Shown here in pieces: positions 7,735 through 16,491 of a stretch of DNA of 64,000 nucleotides; the stretch's first letter is position 1, and each line of letters opens with the position of its first letter. The notes beneath the pieces were generated by a model that worked only from the letters and a program-made list of their open reading frames with translations, had not been told where the DNA came from and searched no databases. Origin of the DNA: ATZT02 sp964655115 (GTDB taxonomy: Bacteria; Actinomycetota; Actinomycetes; S36-B12; UBA5976); assembly GCA_964655115.1 (NCBI GenBank), contig CAZZKM010000003.1, positions 24,015 through 88,014 of the forward strand, written 5' to 3'. The translations under genes were made by a program, and so were the position numbers.

Positions 7735-9021
7735 AAAGTAAATAGCACAATTGAAAATTTAACTCCTACAAGAATTAAAGTTTCAATACAAGTTCCTTTT
7801 ACTGAATTAAAACCAAGTCTTGATTCCGCATATCAAAAAATTGCTAGCCAAATAAGTGTTCCGGGATTTAGAAAAGGAAAAGTTCCCAACAAAATAATTG
7901 ATCAAAGAGTAGGACGTCCTGCCGTTTTACAAGAAGCTGTAAATGAAGCAGTTCCAAGAGCTTATGCCGAAGCATTGAAAGATAAAAAATTTCACCCAAT
8001 TGGAAAACCTGAAGTAGATGTTCAGGAATTAGCAGAAGATAAAGATTTTGTTTTTTCAGCAGAAGTAGATGTGAGACCAGATTTTGAATTACCAAAATAT
8101 AAAGGATTAAAAGTAACAGTAGAAAAGCCACGAGACATAAAAGAAGATGTAGAGAAAGAATTAGAAGACTTAAGAACTAGATTTTCTAGTTTAAGTGCCG
8201 TAGAAAGAGCTGCTCAAGATAAAGATGTAGTAATTCTTGACATCGTTGGTAAAAAAGATGAAACCCAAGTAAATCAATATTCAGGTCAAGCCCTTGCTTA
8301 CACAATTGGTACAAACGGGTTAGTTCCTGGTGCAGATGAAGCTTTGAGGGGTAAAAAAGCTTCTGAAATAGTCAATTTTGAATTTAAACCCGAAGACGGT
8401 CCTTTTAAAGATGAAACCATCAAGCTCGAAATAACAATCAACACAGTTAATGAAAAAGTTTTGCCTGATGCAGATGATGAATTTGCCAAGATGGCTAGTG
8501 AGTTTGACACACTTTCTGAATTAATGAAAAATTTGGAAGAAAAAGTAAAAAATTCAAGAGTTATTGAACAAACTTATCTTGCGCGCGACAAAGTTTCTGA
8601 TGAACTGGTAAAACTAATGGAAAAAGTTCCTTTGCCAGAAAATGCTATTCAAGCAGAAATTGATGCACACTTTAAAGACGGTCATGGCGATGATAGCCAT
8701 AAACAAGAAGTTGAAAAAAATACCAGAAGGTCCATGCAATCACAATTCATATTGGACAGAATTTCTGAAGAAGAAAAAATAGGTGTTAGCGATGCTGATC
8801 TTTCTGAATGGATTACTCAAAACGCGATTCAGTACCGTATGGAACCAAAAACTTTTGCTGATGCACTAGTCCGTTCAGGTGAAATTAATTTGGTCATGGG
8901 TGAAATTAGAAGAAGCAAAGCATTAACCCTGGTTTTAACTGCGGCGGAAGTTAAAGACGCTGAAGGCAAAATTGTTGACGTGGCGAGTGTTTTAAAACCA
9001 TTTACAGAGCCTGAGGAATAA
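7732..9021 (+). CDS. tig: Trigger factor (ribosome-associated chaperone, PPIase)
   Basis: Translating from ATT at 7732 gives about 429 residues, the normal family length. The N-terminus then reads KVNSTIENLTPTRIKVSIQ, as expected for trigger factor, and the ribosome-docking signature GFRKGK falls at residues 45-50. Starting at the first ATG (7975) would delete 81 residues including that signature. The FKBP-type PPIase domain spans about residues 150-240 (VILDIVGKKDETQ to FKPEDGPFKDETI), followed by the helical C-terminal chaperone arms. It lies between tRNA-Pro and clpP1, the usual actinobacterial context linking folding and proteolysis. ATT starts are otherwise best known from infC. Confidence 0.93.
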   Translation: MKVNSTIENLTPTRIKVSIQVPFTELKPSLDSAYQKIASQISVPGFRKGKVPNKIIDQRVGRPAVLQEAVNEAVPRAYAEALKDKKFHPIGKPEVDVQELAEDKDFVFSAEVDVRPDFELPKYKGLKVTVEKPRDIKEDVEKELEDLRTRFSSLSAVERAAQDKDVVILDIVGKKDETQVNQYSGQALAYTIGTNGLVPGADEALRGKKASEIVNFEFKPEDGPFKDETIKLEITINTVNEKVLPDADDEFAKMASEFDTLSELMKNLEEKVKNSRVIEQTYLARDKVSDELVKLMEKVPLPENAIQAEIDAHFKDGHGDDSHKQEVEKNTRRSMQSQFILDRISEEEKIGVSDADLSEWITQNAIQYRMEPKTFADALVRSGEINLVMGEIRRSKALTLVLTAAEVKDAEGKIVDVASVLKPFTEPEE

Positions 9022-9048
9022 CTTTTCCCTCATAGCGAACATTCTTGT

Positions 9049-9071
9049 TTTCAAGATGAGAATTCTTGAAA
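9049..9071. promoter_or_regulatory. Inverted repeat upstream of clpP1
   Basis: TTTCAAGA-TGAGAAT-TCTTGAAA is a perfect 8-bp dyad in the 97-bp gap between tig and clpP1. There is no T-tract after it. It may be an operator or a leader hairpin for the clpP1P2 unit. A half-site AGCGAAC lies just upstream (9034-9040). Confidence 0.35.
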
Positions 9072-9118
9072 GACAGGTTAAGGTCGAAGTAACAAGAAAT
9101 TAGGAGAGTAAAAATATC

Positions 9119-9730
9119 GTGTTCGGGGATGAGCAAATGCGAAATCCAAGTGGTCCAGGAAGTTATGACGACCAAATATTTCAAAGACTTTTAAAAGAAA
9201 GAATTATTTTCTTAGGTACACAAGTTGAAGATTCTGTGGCAAATATGCTCACAGCACAATTATTAGTTTTAGCAGCAGAAGATCCTGAGAAAGATATTTA
9301 TCTTTATATAAATTCTCCAGGCGGATCAATTTCTGCAGGCATGGCAATTTATGACACGATGCAATACATTCCAAACGATGTAGCAACAGTTGCGATGGGC
9401 TTAGCCGCATCAATGGGTCAATTTTTATTATCGGCTGGTGCAAAAGGAAAAAGATACGCACTTCCTCACGCAAGAATCATGATGCATCAACCATCAGGAG
9501 GAATTGGTGGAACAGCTTCTGATATCAAAATTCAAGCAGAGCAAATGCTTCATATTAAGAAACAAATGGCTAGATTAATTTCTGAACATACTGGTCAAAA
9601 AATTGAACAGATTGAAAAAGACTCAGATCGTGATCGTTGGTTTACAGCAGATGAAGCAAAAGACTATGGCTTTGTAGACAAAGTAGTTAGATCAGCCAGT
9701 GATGTTACTGGTCATGGAGGAACTAGATAG
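9119..9730 (+). CDS. clpP1: ATP-dependent Clp protease proteolytic subunit 1
   Basis: A serine protease subunit (S14) of the mixed ClpP1P2 barrel found in Actinobacteria. The catalytic triad is S98 in GLAASMGQ, H123 in MMHQP and D172 in DSDRDRWF. The GTG at 9119 has AGGAG 12 bases upstream; an ATG at 9137 is a possible shorter start. The gene abuts clpP2 with no intervening base (TAG then ATG), consistent with stoichiometric co-production. It is downstream of tig. Confidence 0.96.
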   Translation: MFGDEQMRNPSGPGSYDDQIFQRLLKERIIFLGTQVEDSVANMLTAQLLVLAAEDPEKDIYLYINSPGGSISAGMAIYDTMQYIPNDVATVAMGLAASMGQFLLSAGAKGKRYALPHARIMMHQPSGGIGGTASDIKIQAEQMLHIKKQMARLISEHTGQKIEQIEKDSDRDRWFTADEAKDYGFVDKVVRSASDVTGHGGTR

Positions 9731-10369
9731 ATGAAATTTGAATCAAAATTAAATTCAAAGTTAAATCCTCAATCTCGCTATATTCTTCCTGAATTTAGAG
9801 AAAGAACTGCAAATGGTGAAAGAGTTCACAATCCATACACCAAGTTATTTGAAGAAAGAATTATTTTTCTAGGTGTACAGATTGATGATGCTTCAGCTGA
9901 TGATGTTATGGCTCAATTATTAGTTTTGGAATCTTTAGATCCAGAACGAGATATTTCAATGTATATAAATTCTCCAGGTGGTTCATATACCGCGATGACT
10001 GCAATTTATGACACCATGCAATTTATTAAGCCCCAAATTCAAACTATTTGTTTAGGTCAAGCAGCAAGTGCTGCTGCAGTAATTCTTGCGGCAGGATCTC
10101 CTGGAAAAAGATTTGCACTTCCTCACGCAAGAATTTTGATTCACCAGCCATATACCGAAGGTGGCGGTCAAGGTTCTGACATTGAAATTCAAGCAAATGA
10201 AATTTTAAGAATGCGTTCTGAGATGGAAGGAATTTTAGCTAAACATACTGGCAAAAAAGTTTCTGAAATTCAAAAAGATATAGAACGTGACAAAATTTTG
10301 ACTGCAGAAGATGCGCAAAAATATGGCGTAATTGACCAAGTAATTAGTTCCAGAAAGAATTCAAATTAA
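9731..10369 (+). CDS. clpP2: ATP-dependent Clp protease proteolytic subunit 2
   Basis: Second ClpP subunit, 212 residues. The triad is S113 in GQAASAAAV, H138 in LIHQPY and probably D187 in ERDKIL. It carries a longer N-terminal extension than ClpP1 (about 40 residues before FEERIIFLG), possibly a propeptide. In mycobacteria ClpP1 and ClpP2 form an obligate heteromeric complex that docks with ClpX or ClpC1 through ClpP2. It is translationally coupled to clpP1, and clpX follows 113 bp later behind its own regulatory dyad. Confidence 0.96.
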   Translation: MKFESKLNSKLNPQSRYILPEFRERTANGERVHNPYTKLFEERIIFLGVQIDDASADDVMAQLLVLESLDPERDISMYINSPGGSYTAMTAIYDTMQFIKPQIQTICLGQAASAAAVILAAGSPGKRFALPHARILIHQPYTEGGGQGSDIEIQANEILRMRSEMEGILAKHTGKKVSEIQKDIERDKILTAEDAQKYGVIDQVISSRKNSN

Positions 10370-10372
10370 TTA

Positions 10373-10399
10373 AATTTGTTCGCTGATTGTGAACAAATT
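10373..10399. promoter_or_regulatory. ClgR-like operator palindrome between clpP2 and clpX
   Basis: AATTTGTTC (10373-10381), a nine-base spacer GCTGATTGT, and GAACAAATT (10391-10399) form a perfect 9-bp inverted repeat. The core TGTTCGCTGATTGTGAAC resembles the ClgR operator consensus recalled from Corynebacterium (WNNWCGCYNANRGCGWWS), differing at two core positions. No T-run follows, so a terminator is less likely. Location upstream of clpX fits ClgR control of clp genes in Actinobacteria. Confidence 0.45.
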
Positions 10400-10482
10400 G
10401 TTATTACTGTGACAAATGTACACAATTTTGTGGGTGTTTCAGGGTAACGTTTCTTTTTAATCAATAAAAATAGGAGCGCTAC

Positions 10483-11760
10483 TTGGCACGCTTAGGCGAA
10501 GGTACAGATCCACTAAAGTGCTCTTTTTGTGGCAAGGGTCAAAAGCAAGTTAAAAAATTAATAGCTGGCCCTGGTGTTTATATATGTGATGAATGTATTG
10601 AACTTTGTAATGAAATTATTGATGAAGAATTACAAGAAACAACAGATCTACCTTTTGATGAATTACCAAAACCAAAAGAAATTTATCAATTTTTAGATAA
10701 TTATGTAATTGGCCAAGATCACGCTAAGAAAGCTTTATCTGTTGCAGTTTATAACCATTACAAAAGAGTTCAAGCTGGTGCAAATGACAGAGCCAAAGAT
10801 GATGCAGTTGAACTAGCTAAATCAAACATTTTATTACTCGGTCCAACTGGATCAGGAAAAACTTTATTGGCTCAGACTTTAGCAAGGTTATTAAATGTGC
10901 CATTTGCAATTGCAGATGCAACTGCATTAACCGAAGCAGGTTATGTTGGAGAAGATGTTGAAAATATTTTATTGAAACTTATTCAAGCTGCTGATTACGA
11001 TGTTAAAAAAGCTGAATCTGGAATTATTTATATTGATGAAATAGATAAAATTGCCAGAAAGAGCGAAAATCCATCAATTACCAGAGATGTAAGTGGTGAA
11101 GGTGTACAACAAGCTTTATTAAAAATTTTAGAAGGTACTACTGCATCTGTTCCACCTCAAGGAGGTAGAAAGCATCCTCATCAAGAATTTATTCAAATTG
11201 ATACCAGCAATGTTTTATTCATTGTTGGTGGAGCTTTTGCTGGTTTAGATAAAATTATTGAGTCAAGAATTGGTAAAAAATCTCTTGGATTTACTGCAGA
11301 TTTTTCAAATACGGAAAACACAAATCCAGGTGATATTTTTGGCAAGGTTATGCCAGAGGATTTGTTAAAGTTTGGAATGATTCCAGAATTTATTGGCAGA
11401 CTTCCAGTTGTCACTAGCGTGACAGCACTTTCCGAAGAGGCTTTAATGCAAGTTTTAGTTAAACCAAAAAATGCACTCGTTAGACAATATGAAAGATTAT
11501 TTGGATTAGACAATGTTGAATTAGAAATTACCGAAGATGCATTAAGAGCAGTTGCGGAATTAGCTCATCTTCGAGGCACAGGCGCTAGAGGTCTCAGAGC
11601 CATTATGGAAGAAGTCTTACTAAATGTTATGTATGACATTCCAAGCAGAAAAGACATTGGAAAAGTTGTAGTAAATCGTGACACAGTGCTAGAAAATGTA
11701 AATCCTACTTTGGTTCCAAGAAAAGAACTACCAGAGCAACCTGAAGAAAAGTCTGCTTAA
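10483..11760 (+). CDS. clpX: ATP-dependent Clp protease ATP-binding subunit ClpX
   Basis: AAA+ unfoldase that feeds substrates to ClpP1P2. The N-terminal zinc-binding domain has C13, C16, C35 and C38 (CSFCGK and CDECIE). Walker A GPTGSGKT is at residues 120-127, Walker B is IYIDEIDKI, and the sensor/arginine-finger region GTGARGLR is near residue 365. Start is TTG with AGGAG eight bases upstream, giving MARLGEGTD as in other actinobacterial ClpX proteins. Its TAA shares the palindrome TTAA with the stop of convergent valS. Confidence 0.97.
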   Translation: MARLGEGTDPLKCSFCGKGQKQVKKLIAGPGVYICDECIELCNEIIDEELQETTDLPFDELPKPKEIYQFLDNYVIGQDHAKKALSVAVYNHYKRVQAGANDRAKDDAVELAKSNILLLGPTGSGKTLLAQTLARLLNVPFAIADATALTEAGYVGEDVENILLKLIQAADYDVKKAESGIIYIDEIDKIARKSENPSITRDVSGEGVQQALLKILEGTTASVPPQGGRKHPHQEFIQIDTSNVLFIVGGAFAGLDKIIESRIGKKSLGFTADFSNTENTNPGDIFGKVMPEDLLKFGMIPEFIGRLPVVTSVTALSEEALMQVLVKPKNALVRQYERLFGLDNVELEITEDALRAVAELAHLRGTGARGLRAIMEEVLLNVMYDIPSRKDIGKVVVNRDTVLENVNPTLVPRKELPEQPEEKSA

Positions 11761-14309
11761 GTTAATTTAATTTCTAGTTTAAGTTCTCCGTTTTGAGTTT
11801 TGTAAGTTAAATTTTTGATGTTTCCTGCCGCAATTAAATCTTTTTCAGCTTTCTTTAAAATTTCAATACCTTCGTTATTTGAATTTATAACTAAATCAAA
11901 AACTTCAGCTTTCATGGAAAGTTGCTTTTCAGTTTTAGCTTTTCTAATTTCTGCTAGCACTTTGGTCACTAATTCAAGGTTTTCAACTTTAATATTTTTA
12001 TTTGCAGTAATTTCCTCAGGTTTTGGCCAGATTTGAAGATGTACTGAATCCTTTTGCCACCAAGACCAGACCTCTTCACTTACAAATGGAACGAAAGGCG
12101 CAAAAAGTTTCAATAAGGTATGAATGGTAATTCCCAAGGCTGCTTTAGCCGAATTTGCTGATTCTTCACCTTGTTTTCCATAGGTTCTTTCTTTAACTAG
12201 TTCTACGTAATCATCAGTGAAAGACCAAAAAAAGGTTTCAGTTACTTCCAAAGCCTTTGTATAGTCGTATTTTTCAAATGCTTTTGAAGCGGTCTCAACT
12301 ACTTGGGCTAATTTATTTAATAATGCATGGTCAACTTCAAGTTTTACATCATCTTTTTTCAAAGTGGCATTTAAACTTAAAGCAAATTTACTCGCGTTAA
12401 GAATTTTTACAGCTAATCTTTTTCCAATTTTCATCTGCCCTGTATCAAATGCAGTATCAGTGCCAGGTCTACCCATTGCAGCCCAATATCTCACTGCATC
12501 AGAGCCATACTCCTTTAATAAATCAATTGGAGTAACTACGTTTCCTTTTGATTTACTCATCTTTTTTCTATCTGGATCTAAAATCCAACCGCTAATACTA
12601 GTGTTTTTCCAAGGAAGAGAATTTTCTTCCAAATGACTTCTTACGACTGTTGAAAATAACCAAGTTCTAATTATTTCGTGCGATTGAGGTCTTAAATTCA
12701 TAGGAAAGATTTTTTTAAATAAATCGTTGTCTAATCCCCATGAACCAGCAATCTGTGGTGTCAATGAAGAAGTAGCCCATGTATCCATCACGTCTGGATC
12801 ACCAATAAAGCCATTTGGTTTATTTCTTTGTGATTCATTAAATCCATCAGGACAATCACTTTGCGGATCGATCGGTAATTGACTTTCTTTAGGAATTAAA
12901 ATTTGATCATAAATTGGATTAGCATTTTCATCTAATTTGTACCAAATAGGAAGTGGAACACCAAAAAATCTTTGCCTGGAGATTAACCAATCGCCATTAA
13001 GTCCTTCAACCCAGTTTTGGTATCTGATTTTCATGTAATCAGGATGCCAACATAACTCTTCACCTCGAGATAAAAGTTGATTTCTTAAATTCTGATCTCG
13101 ACCACCATTTCTTATGTACCACTGTCTGGTGGTAACAATTTCTAAAGGTTTATCACCTTTTTCAAAAAATTTGACTGCGTGCGTAATTGGTTTTGGTTCA
13201 CCGATTAATTGATTTGATTTCTTTAATTCATCTACCAAAATTTCTCTAGTTGTGTGAGAAGTTTTTCCAATTATTTTAGAAAATATTTCTATAGCTTTAG
13301 CAGTTTTTATCCAGTCGGGAGTTTCATTTTGAATTTTTCCATCCCAACCAATTAATCCTCTTGTTGGTAAATTAAATTCTCTCCACCAAATAACATCTGT
13401 AACGTCTCCAAAAGTACAAATCATAGCGATTCCGCTTCCTTTTTCAGGATCTGCCAAATGATGGGCAACAACTGGAACTTCAACTTCGAATAAAGGAGTT
13501 ATTACTTTTTTCCCAAATAGAGGTTTGTATCTTTCATCTTCAGGATTTGCCACTAAAGCAACACAACTTGGAAGAAGTTCTGGTCTTGTGGTTTCAATAA
13601 ATACATCAGAGCCATCTTCTTTTTTGAATGCGATTTTATGAAAAGCTCCGGGTCTTTCTCTGTCTTCCAATTCGGCTTGGGCAACTGCAGTTCTAAAAGT
13701 TACATCCCAAAGCGTTGGAGCTTCAGCTTGATAAGCTTCCCCTCGATTTAAATTATTTAAAAATGCTTTTTGAGACACAAATCTGGCTCGTTTATCAATT
13801 GTTTGATACGTATAATTCCAGTCAATTGATAAACCCAAAGTTTGAAATAATGATTCAAAAACTTTTTCATCCTCTAATGTTAATTTTTCGCACAATTCAA
13901 CAAAGTTTTTCCTTGATATTGGAATTTGTTTTTCTGAGGGTTCTGTGGGAGGTTGAAAATTTGGATCGTAAGCAAGGGAAGGATCGCACCTGACTCCAAA
14001 AAAGTTTTGAACTCTTCTTTCCGTTGGCAATCCGTTGTCATCCCAACCAATGGGATAAAAAACTTTTTTACCAATCATTCTCTGGTAGCGAGCGATTAAG
14101 TCAGTGTGCGTATAGGAAAAAACATGTCCAACGTGAAGTGAGCCACTAACAGTTGGAGGAGGGGTATCGATTGAGTAAACAGAGCTTTTGTCGCAATTTT
14201 TATCAAATGCATAGGTTTTGTTGCTAACCCAAGCATTTCCCCATTTTTCCTCTAAACCATCTAAAGATGGTTTTTCAGGAACTTGAGGGTAAATTGCAGA
14301 ATCACTCAT
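11757..14309 (-). CDS. valS: Valine-tRNA ligase
   Basis: Class I aminoacyl-tRNA synthetase of about 850 residues charging tRNA-Val. The HIGH box appears as HVGH in PPPTVSGSLHVGHVFS and the KMSKS box as KKMSKSKGN near residue 585. The CP1 editing insertion (TTRPELLPSCVALVA, AHHLADPEKGSGIAM) is present. I prefer ATG at 14309 (MSDSAIYPQVP); a TTG six codons upstream (14327) is possible. It runs leftward, divergent from folC with only about 35 bp between, and convergent with clpX with a four-base shared stop. This length is in the bacterial range. Confidence 0.96.
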   Translation of the reverse strand: MSDSAIYPQVPEKPSLDGLEEKWGNAWVSNKTYAFDKNCDKSSVYSIDTPPPTVSGSLHVGHVFSYTHTDLIARYQRMIGKKVFYPIGWDDNGLPTERRVQNFFGVRCDPSLAYDPNFQPPTEPSEKQIPISRKNFVELCEKLTLEDEKVFESLFQTLGLSIDWNYTYQTIDKRARFVSQKAFLNNLNRGEAYQAEAPTLWDVTFRTAVAQAELEDRERPGAFHKIAFKKEDGSDVFIETTRPELLPSCVALVANPEDERYKPLFGKKVITPLFEVEVPVVAHHLADPEKGSGIAMICTFGDVTDVIWWREFNLPTRGLIGWDGKIQNETPDWIKTAKAIEIFSKIIGKTSHTTREILVDELKKSNQLIGEPKPITHAVKFFEKGDKPLEIVTTRQWYIRNGGRDQNLRNQLLSRGEELCWHPDYMKIRYQNWVEGLNGDWLISRQRFFGVPLPIWYKLDENANPIYDQILIPKESQLPIDPQSDCPDGFNESQRNKPNGFIGDPDVMDTWATSSLTPQIAGSWGLDNDLFKKIFPMNLRPQSHEIIRTWLFSTVVRSHLEENSLPWKNTSISGWILDPDRKKMSKSKGNVVTPIDLLKEYGSDAVRYWAAMGRPGTDTAFDTGQMKIGKRLAVKILNASKFALSLNATLKKDDVKLEVDHALLNKLAQVVETASKAFEKYDYTKALEVTETFFWSFTDDYVELVKERTYGKQGEESANSAKAALGITIHTLLKLFAPFVPFVSEEVWSWWQKDSVHLQIWPKPEEITANKNIKVENLELVTKVLAEIRKAKTEKQLSMKAEVFDLVINSNNEGIEILKKAEKDLIAAGNIKNLTYKTQNGELKLEIKLT

Positions 14310-14344
14310 ACCAGCAATCTTATGCAATACATAGTATTTAATTA

Positions 14345-15658
14345 ATGATGGTCAATTTAGACGCAGTTTCAGCACTTTCTAATCGATTTCCTGAAAACAA
14401 AATTAATCCTTCCCTAGATCGAATTTTGATGGCAATGGAATTAATGGGTCAGCCTCAAAACAATTTCAAAACAATTCATATCGCTGGCACTAATGGCAAA
14501 ACTAGTACTACTCGAATGATTGAGCGACTATTGCGAACACTTGATTTGAAAACAGGACTATTTATTAGTCCTCATTTAATTCATCCCCGTGAGCGAATTG
14601 AGATTAATGGACAAATTATTTCTGAAAAAAGGTTTCAAGAAATATTTGATGAAGTAAGTCCATATTTAGAGTTAATTGATCAAAAATTTATAGATGCCCC
14701 AATGACTTTTTTTGAAGTTTTAACCGCAATGGGATTTTTAGCTTTTTCTGATGAACCAATTGATGTTTTATCCCTTGAAGTTGGGATGGGGGGAAGTTGG
14801 GATTCAACAAATGTAGTTACACCTGAAGTTTCAGTTATCACAGCAATTGGATTAGATCATCAAGAATTTCTAGGTTCAAGTATTAAAGAAATAGCATATG
14901 AAAAATCAGGAATAATAAAAGAAAATATTCCAGTCGTTATCTCAAAACAAGTTAAAGAGGCAAATCAAGTTTTAAACGAAACCGCTTTAAGCAAAAATTC
15001 TCAAATAATAAGAGAAGGCATCGAATTTGATATTTTAGAAAGAACTGTTGGAGTGGGAGGGCAGCAATTAAATATTGCAACTCCTCACGGAAATTATCAG
15101 GATTTATTTTTACCTCTTTTTGGCAAGTATCAGGCTTCAAATGCGGCATGTGCTTTGACAGCTGTTGAAACTTTTTTTGGAAAGAAACTTGAATTAGAAC
15201 TTGTACAAGAAGCATTTGCTGATTTTAAATCTCCTGCAAGATTGCAAATTATCAAAAGAAATCCCACTATTTTAATCGATGCCGCACATAATGTTTCAGG
15301 TGTTCAAAATACTATTGAGGCCATTGAAGAGACATTTAAATTTGATCAAAAGATATTGATAATAGGTTTTATGAAAGATAAGGATGTTGACGAAATGCTT
15401 GATCTGCTGAAAAGTTATGCCCAAGATGTAATAATTACTCAAGTTAATTCAAATAGAGCGATAAGCATAGAGGATTTAAATAAAAAAATAAGTTTGATTC
15501 CAAATTTTTCACAAAACTTAATTGCTTACAATAATTCAAAAGATGCACTTGATTCTGCAATTACGATAGCTAAAACAAAGAGTGGCTCAACTGGCATTAT
15601 CGTTTTAGGTTCGATAGCTTTGGCTGGGGAAATACTTCAGCATTCAAAATCTTTTTAG
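14345..15658 (+). CDS. folC: Folylpolyglutamate synthase / dihydrofolate synthase
   Basis: Mur-ligase family enzyme that adds glutamate to dihydropteroate and to reduced folates. The ATP loop GTNGKTS is at residues 48-54, followed by the Mur-ligase central motif SLEVGMGGSWDSTNV and the second-domain signature LIDAAHNVSG. Length (437) is typical. Two consecutive ATG codons make the first base uncertain by three. It is the first gene of a rightward set folC-DUF4233-ndk, an order kept in mycobacteria. Folate polyglutamates would also serve the folD/soxG unit at the end of the window. Confidence 0.94.
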   Translation: MMVNLDAVSALSNRFPENKINPSLDRILMAMELMGQPQNNFKTIHIAGTNGKTSTTRMIERLLRTLDLKTGLFISPHLIHPRERIEINGQIISEKRFQEIFDEVSPYLELIDQKFIDAPMTFFEVLTAMGFLAFSDEPIDVLSLEVGMGGSWDSTNVVTPEVSVITAIGLDHQEFLGSSIKEIAYEKSGIIKENIPVVISKQVKEANQVLNETALSKNSQIIREGIEFDILERTVGVGGQQLNIATPHGNYQDLFLPLFGKYQASNAACALTAVETFFGKKLELELVQEAFADFKSPARLQIIKRNPTILIDAAHNVSGVQNTIEAIEETFKFDQKILIIGFMKDKDVDEMLDLLKSYAQDVIITQVNSNRAISIEDLNKKISLIPNFSQNLIAYNNSKDALDSAITIAKTKSGSTGIIVLGSIALAGEILQHSKSF

Positions 15659-15664
15659 GATTTT

Positions 15665-16006
15665 ATGAGAGCTCTAACATCTGCAGTTATTAGTTTTGAA
15701 ATTCTAATTCTTATATTATTTATTCCTGCCGCGCTTCAAAATACTGAAGTAAATAGTACTTTTATGGTCTATACTTCAATATTTTTAATACTTTTTTCTG
15801 TAATCATTCTGGGTTTACTGAAAAAGCGAATTGGATTAATTCTTGGTTCTATTTTTCAACTATTCTTAATAGGTCTAGGTTATTTTGTAAATTGGATGTA
15901 TATTTTGGGTTTGATTTTTTTGGGATTATGGGTTGCTTCAATAAAAATAGGCAAAAAAACAGATCAAATCAAGAGTTCGTTCAAACCAAAAAATGACTCA
16001 AAGTAG
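15665..16006 (+). CDS. DUF4233 membrane protein
   Basis: A 113-residue protein with four predicted hydrophobic helices (residues about 5-25, 32-52, 57-75 and 77-95) and a lysine-rich tail. The opening MRALTSAVISFEILILILFIP is characteristic of actinobacterial DUF4233, which is nearly always located between folC and ndk. Function is unknown. The start follows folC by 6 bp, so the genes are likely co-transcribed. Confidence 0.82.
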   Translation: MRALTSAVISFEILILILFIPAALQNTEVNSTFMVYTSIFLILFSVIILGLLKKRIGLILGSIFQLFLIGLGYFVNWMYILGLIFLGLWVASIKIGKKTDQIKSSFKPKNDSK

Positions 16007-16038
16007 TATGAGAACAATAGGAATTGAAGGGAATTAAC

Positions 16039-16449
16039 TTGAGCGAAAGATCATTAGTTTTAATAAAACCAGACGGAGTTAAACGCGGATTGGTTGGTGA
16101 AGTACTAAAAAGAATTGAGACTAAAGGTTGGAAAATTGTTGCTCTGGAAATGAAAAAATTAGATGAAAGAACAGCTGCAGCTCATTATGCAGAACATGAT
16201 GGTAAACCTTTCTTTAAAGATTTAGTCGCTTTTATAACTTCCTCAGAATTAGTGGCACTGGTTATTGAAGGTCCAAATGCAATCGCAGGTTGGAGACAAA
16301 TGATGGGTGCAACGAATCCAGCAAATGCTCAACCAGGAACAATTCGAGGAGATTTCGCAACTGAAACACAAAACAACGTGACTCATGGTTCAGATTCTCC
16401 TGAGTCAGCATCCAGGGAGATTGCACTTTTCTTTCCCGGATTAAAGTAG
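16039..16449 (+). CDS. ndk: Nucleoside diphosphate kinase
   Basis: Transfers phosphate from ATP to other NDPs through a phosphohistidine. The start is taken as TTG at 16039, preceded by GAAGGGA at optimal spacing, giving MSERSLVLIKPDGVKRG as in other NDKs; an upstream TTG at 16024 would add five residues that overlap the ribosome site. The catalytic histidine is H116 in NNVTHGSDS, and GTIRGDFA is the nucleotide-binding signature. 136 residues is the usual bacterial length. It is the last gene before the mre operon. Confidence 0.95.
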   Translation: MSERSLVLIKPDGVKRGLVGEVLKRIETKGWKIVALEMKKLDERTAAAHYAEHDGKPFFKDLVAFITSSELVALVIEGPNAIAGWRQMMGATNPANAQPGTIRGDFATETQNNVTHGSDSPESASREIALFFPGLK

Positions 16450-16491
16450 TTTTACGTAATATAAATAGAGAAGTTAAATAAAAGGATAATT

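Noticed and set aside
7975..9021. Trigger factor starting at the first in-frame ATG
   Set aside because: It would remove 81 residues with the conserved N-terminal ribosome-binding domain, and no ribosome site precedes it.
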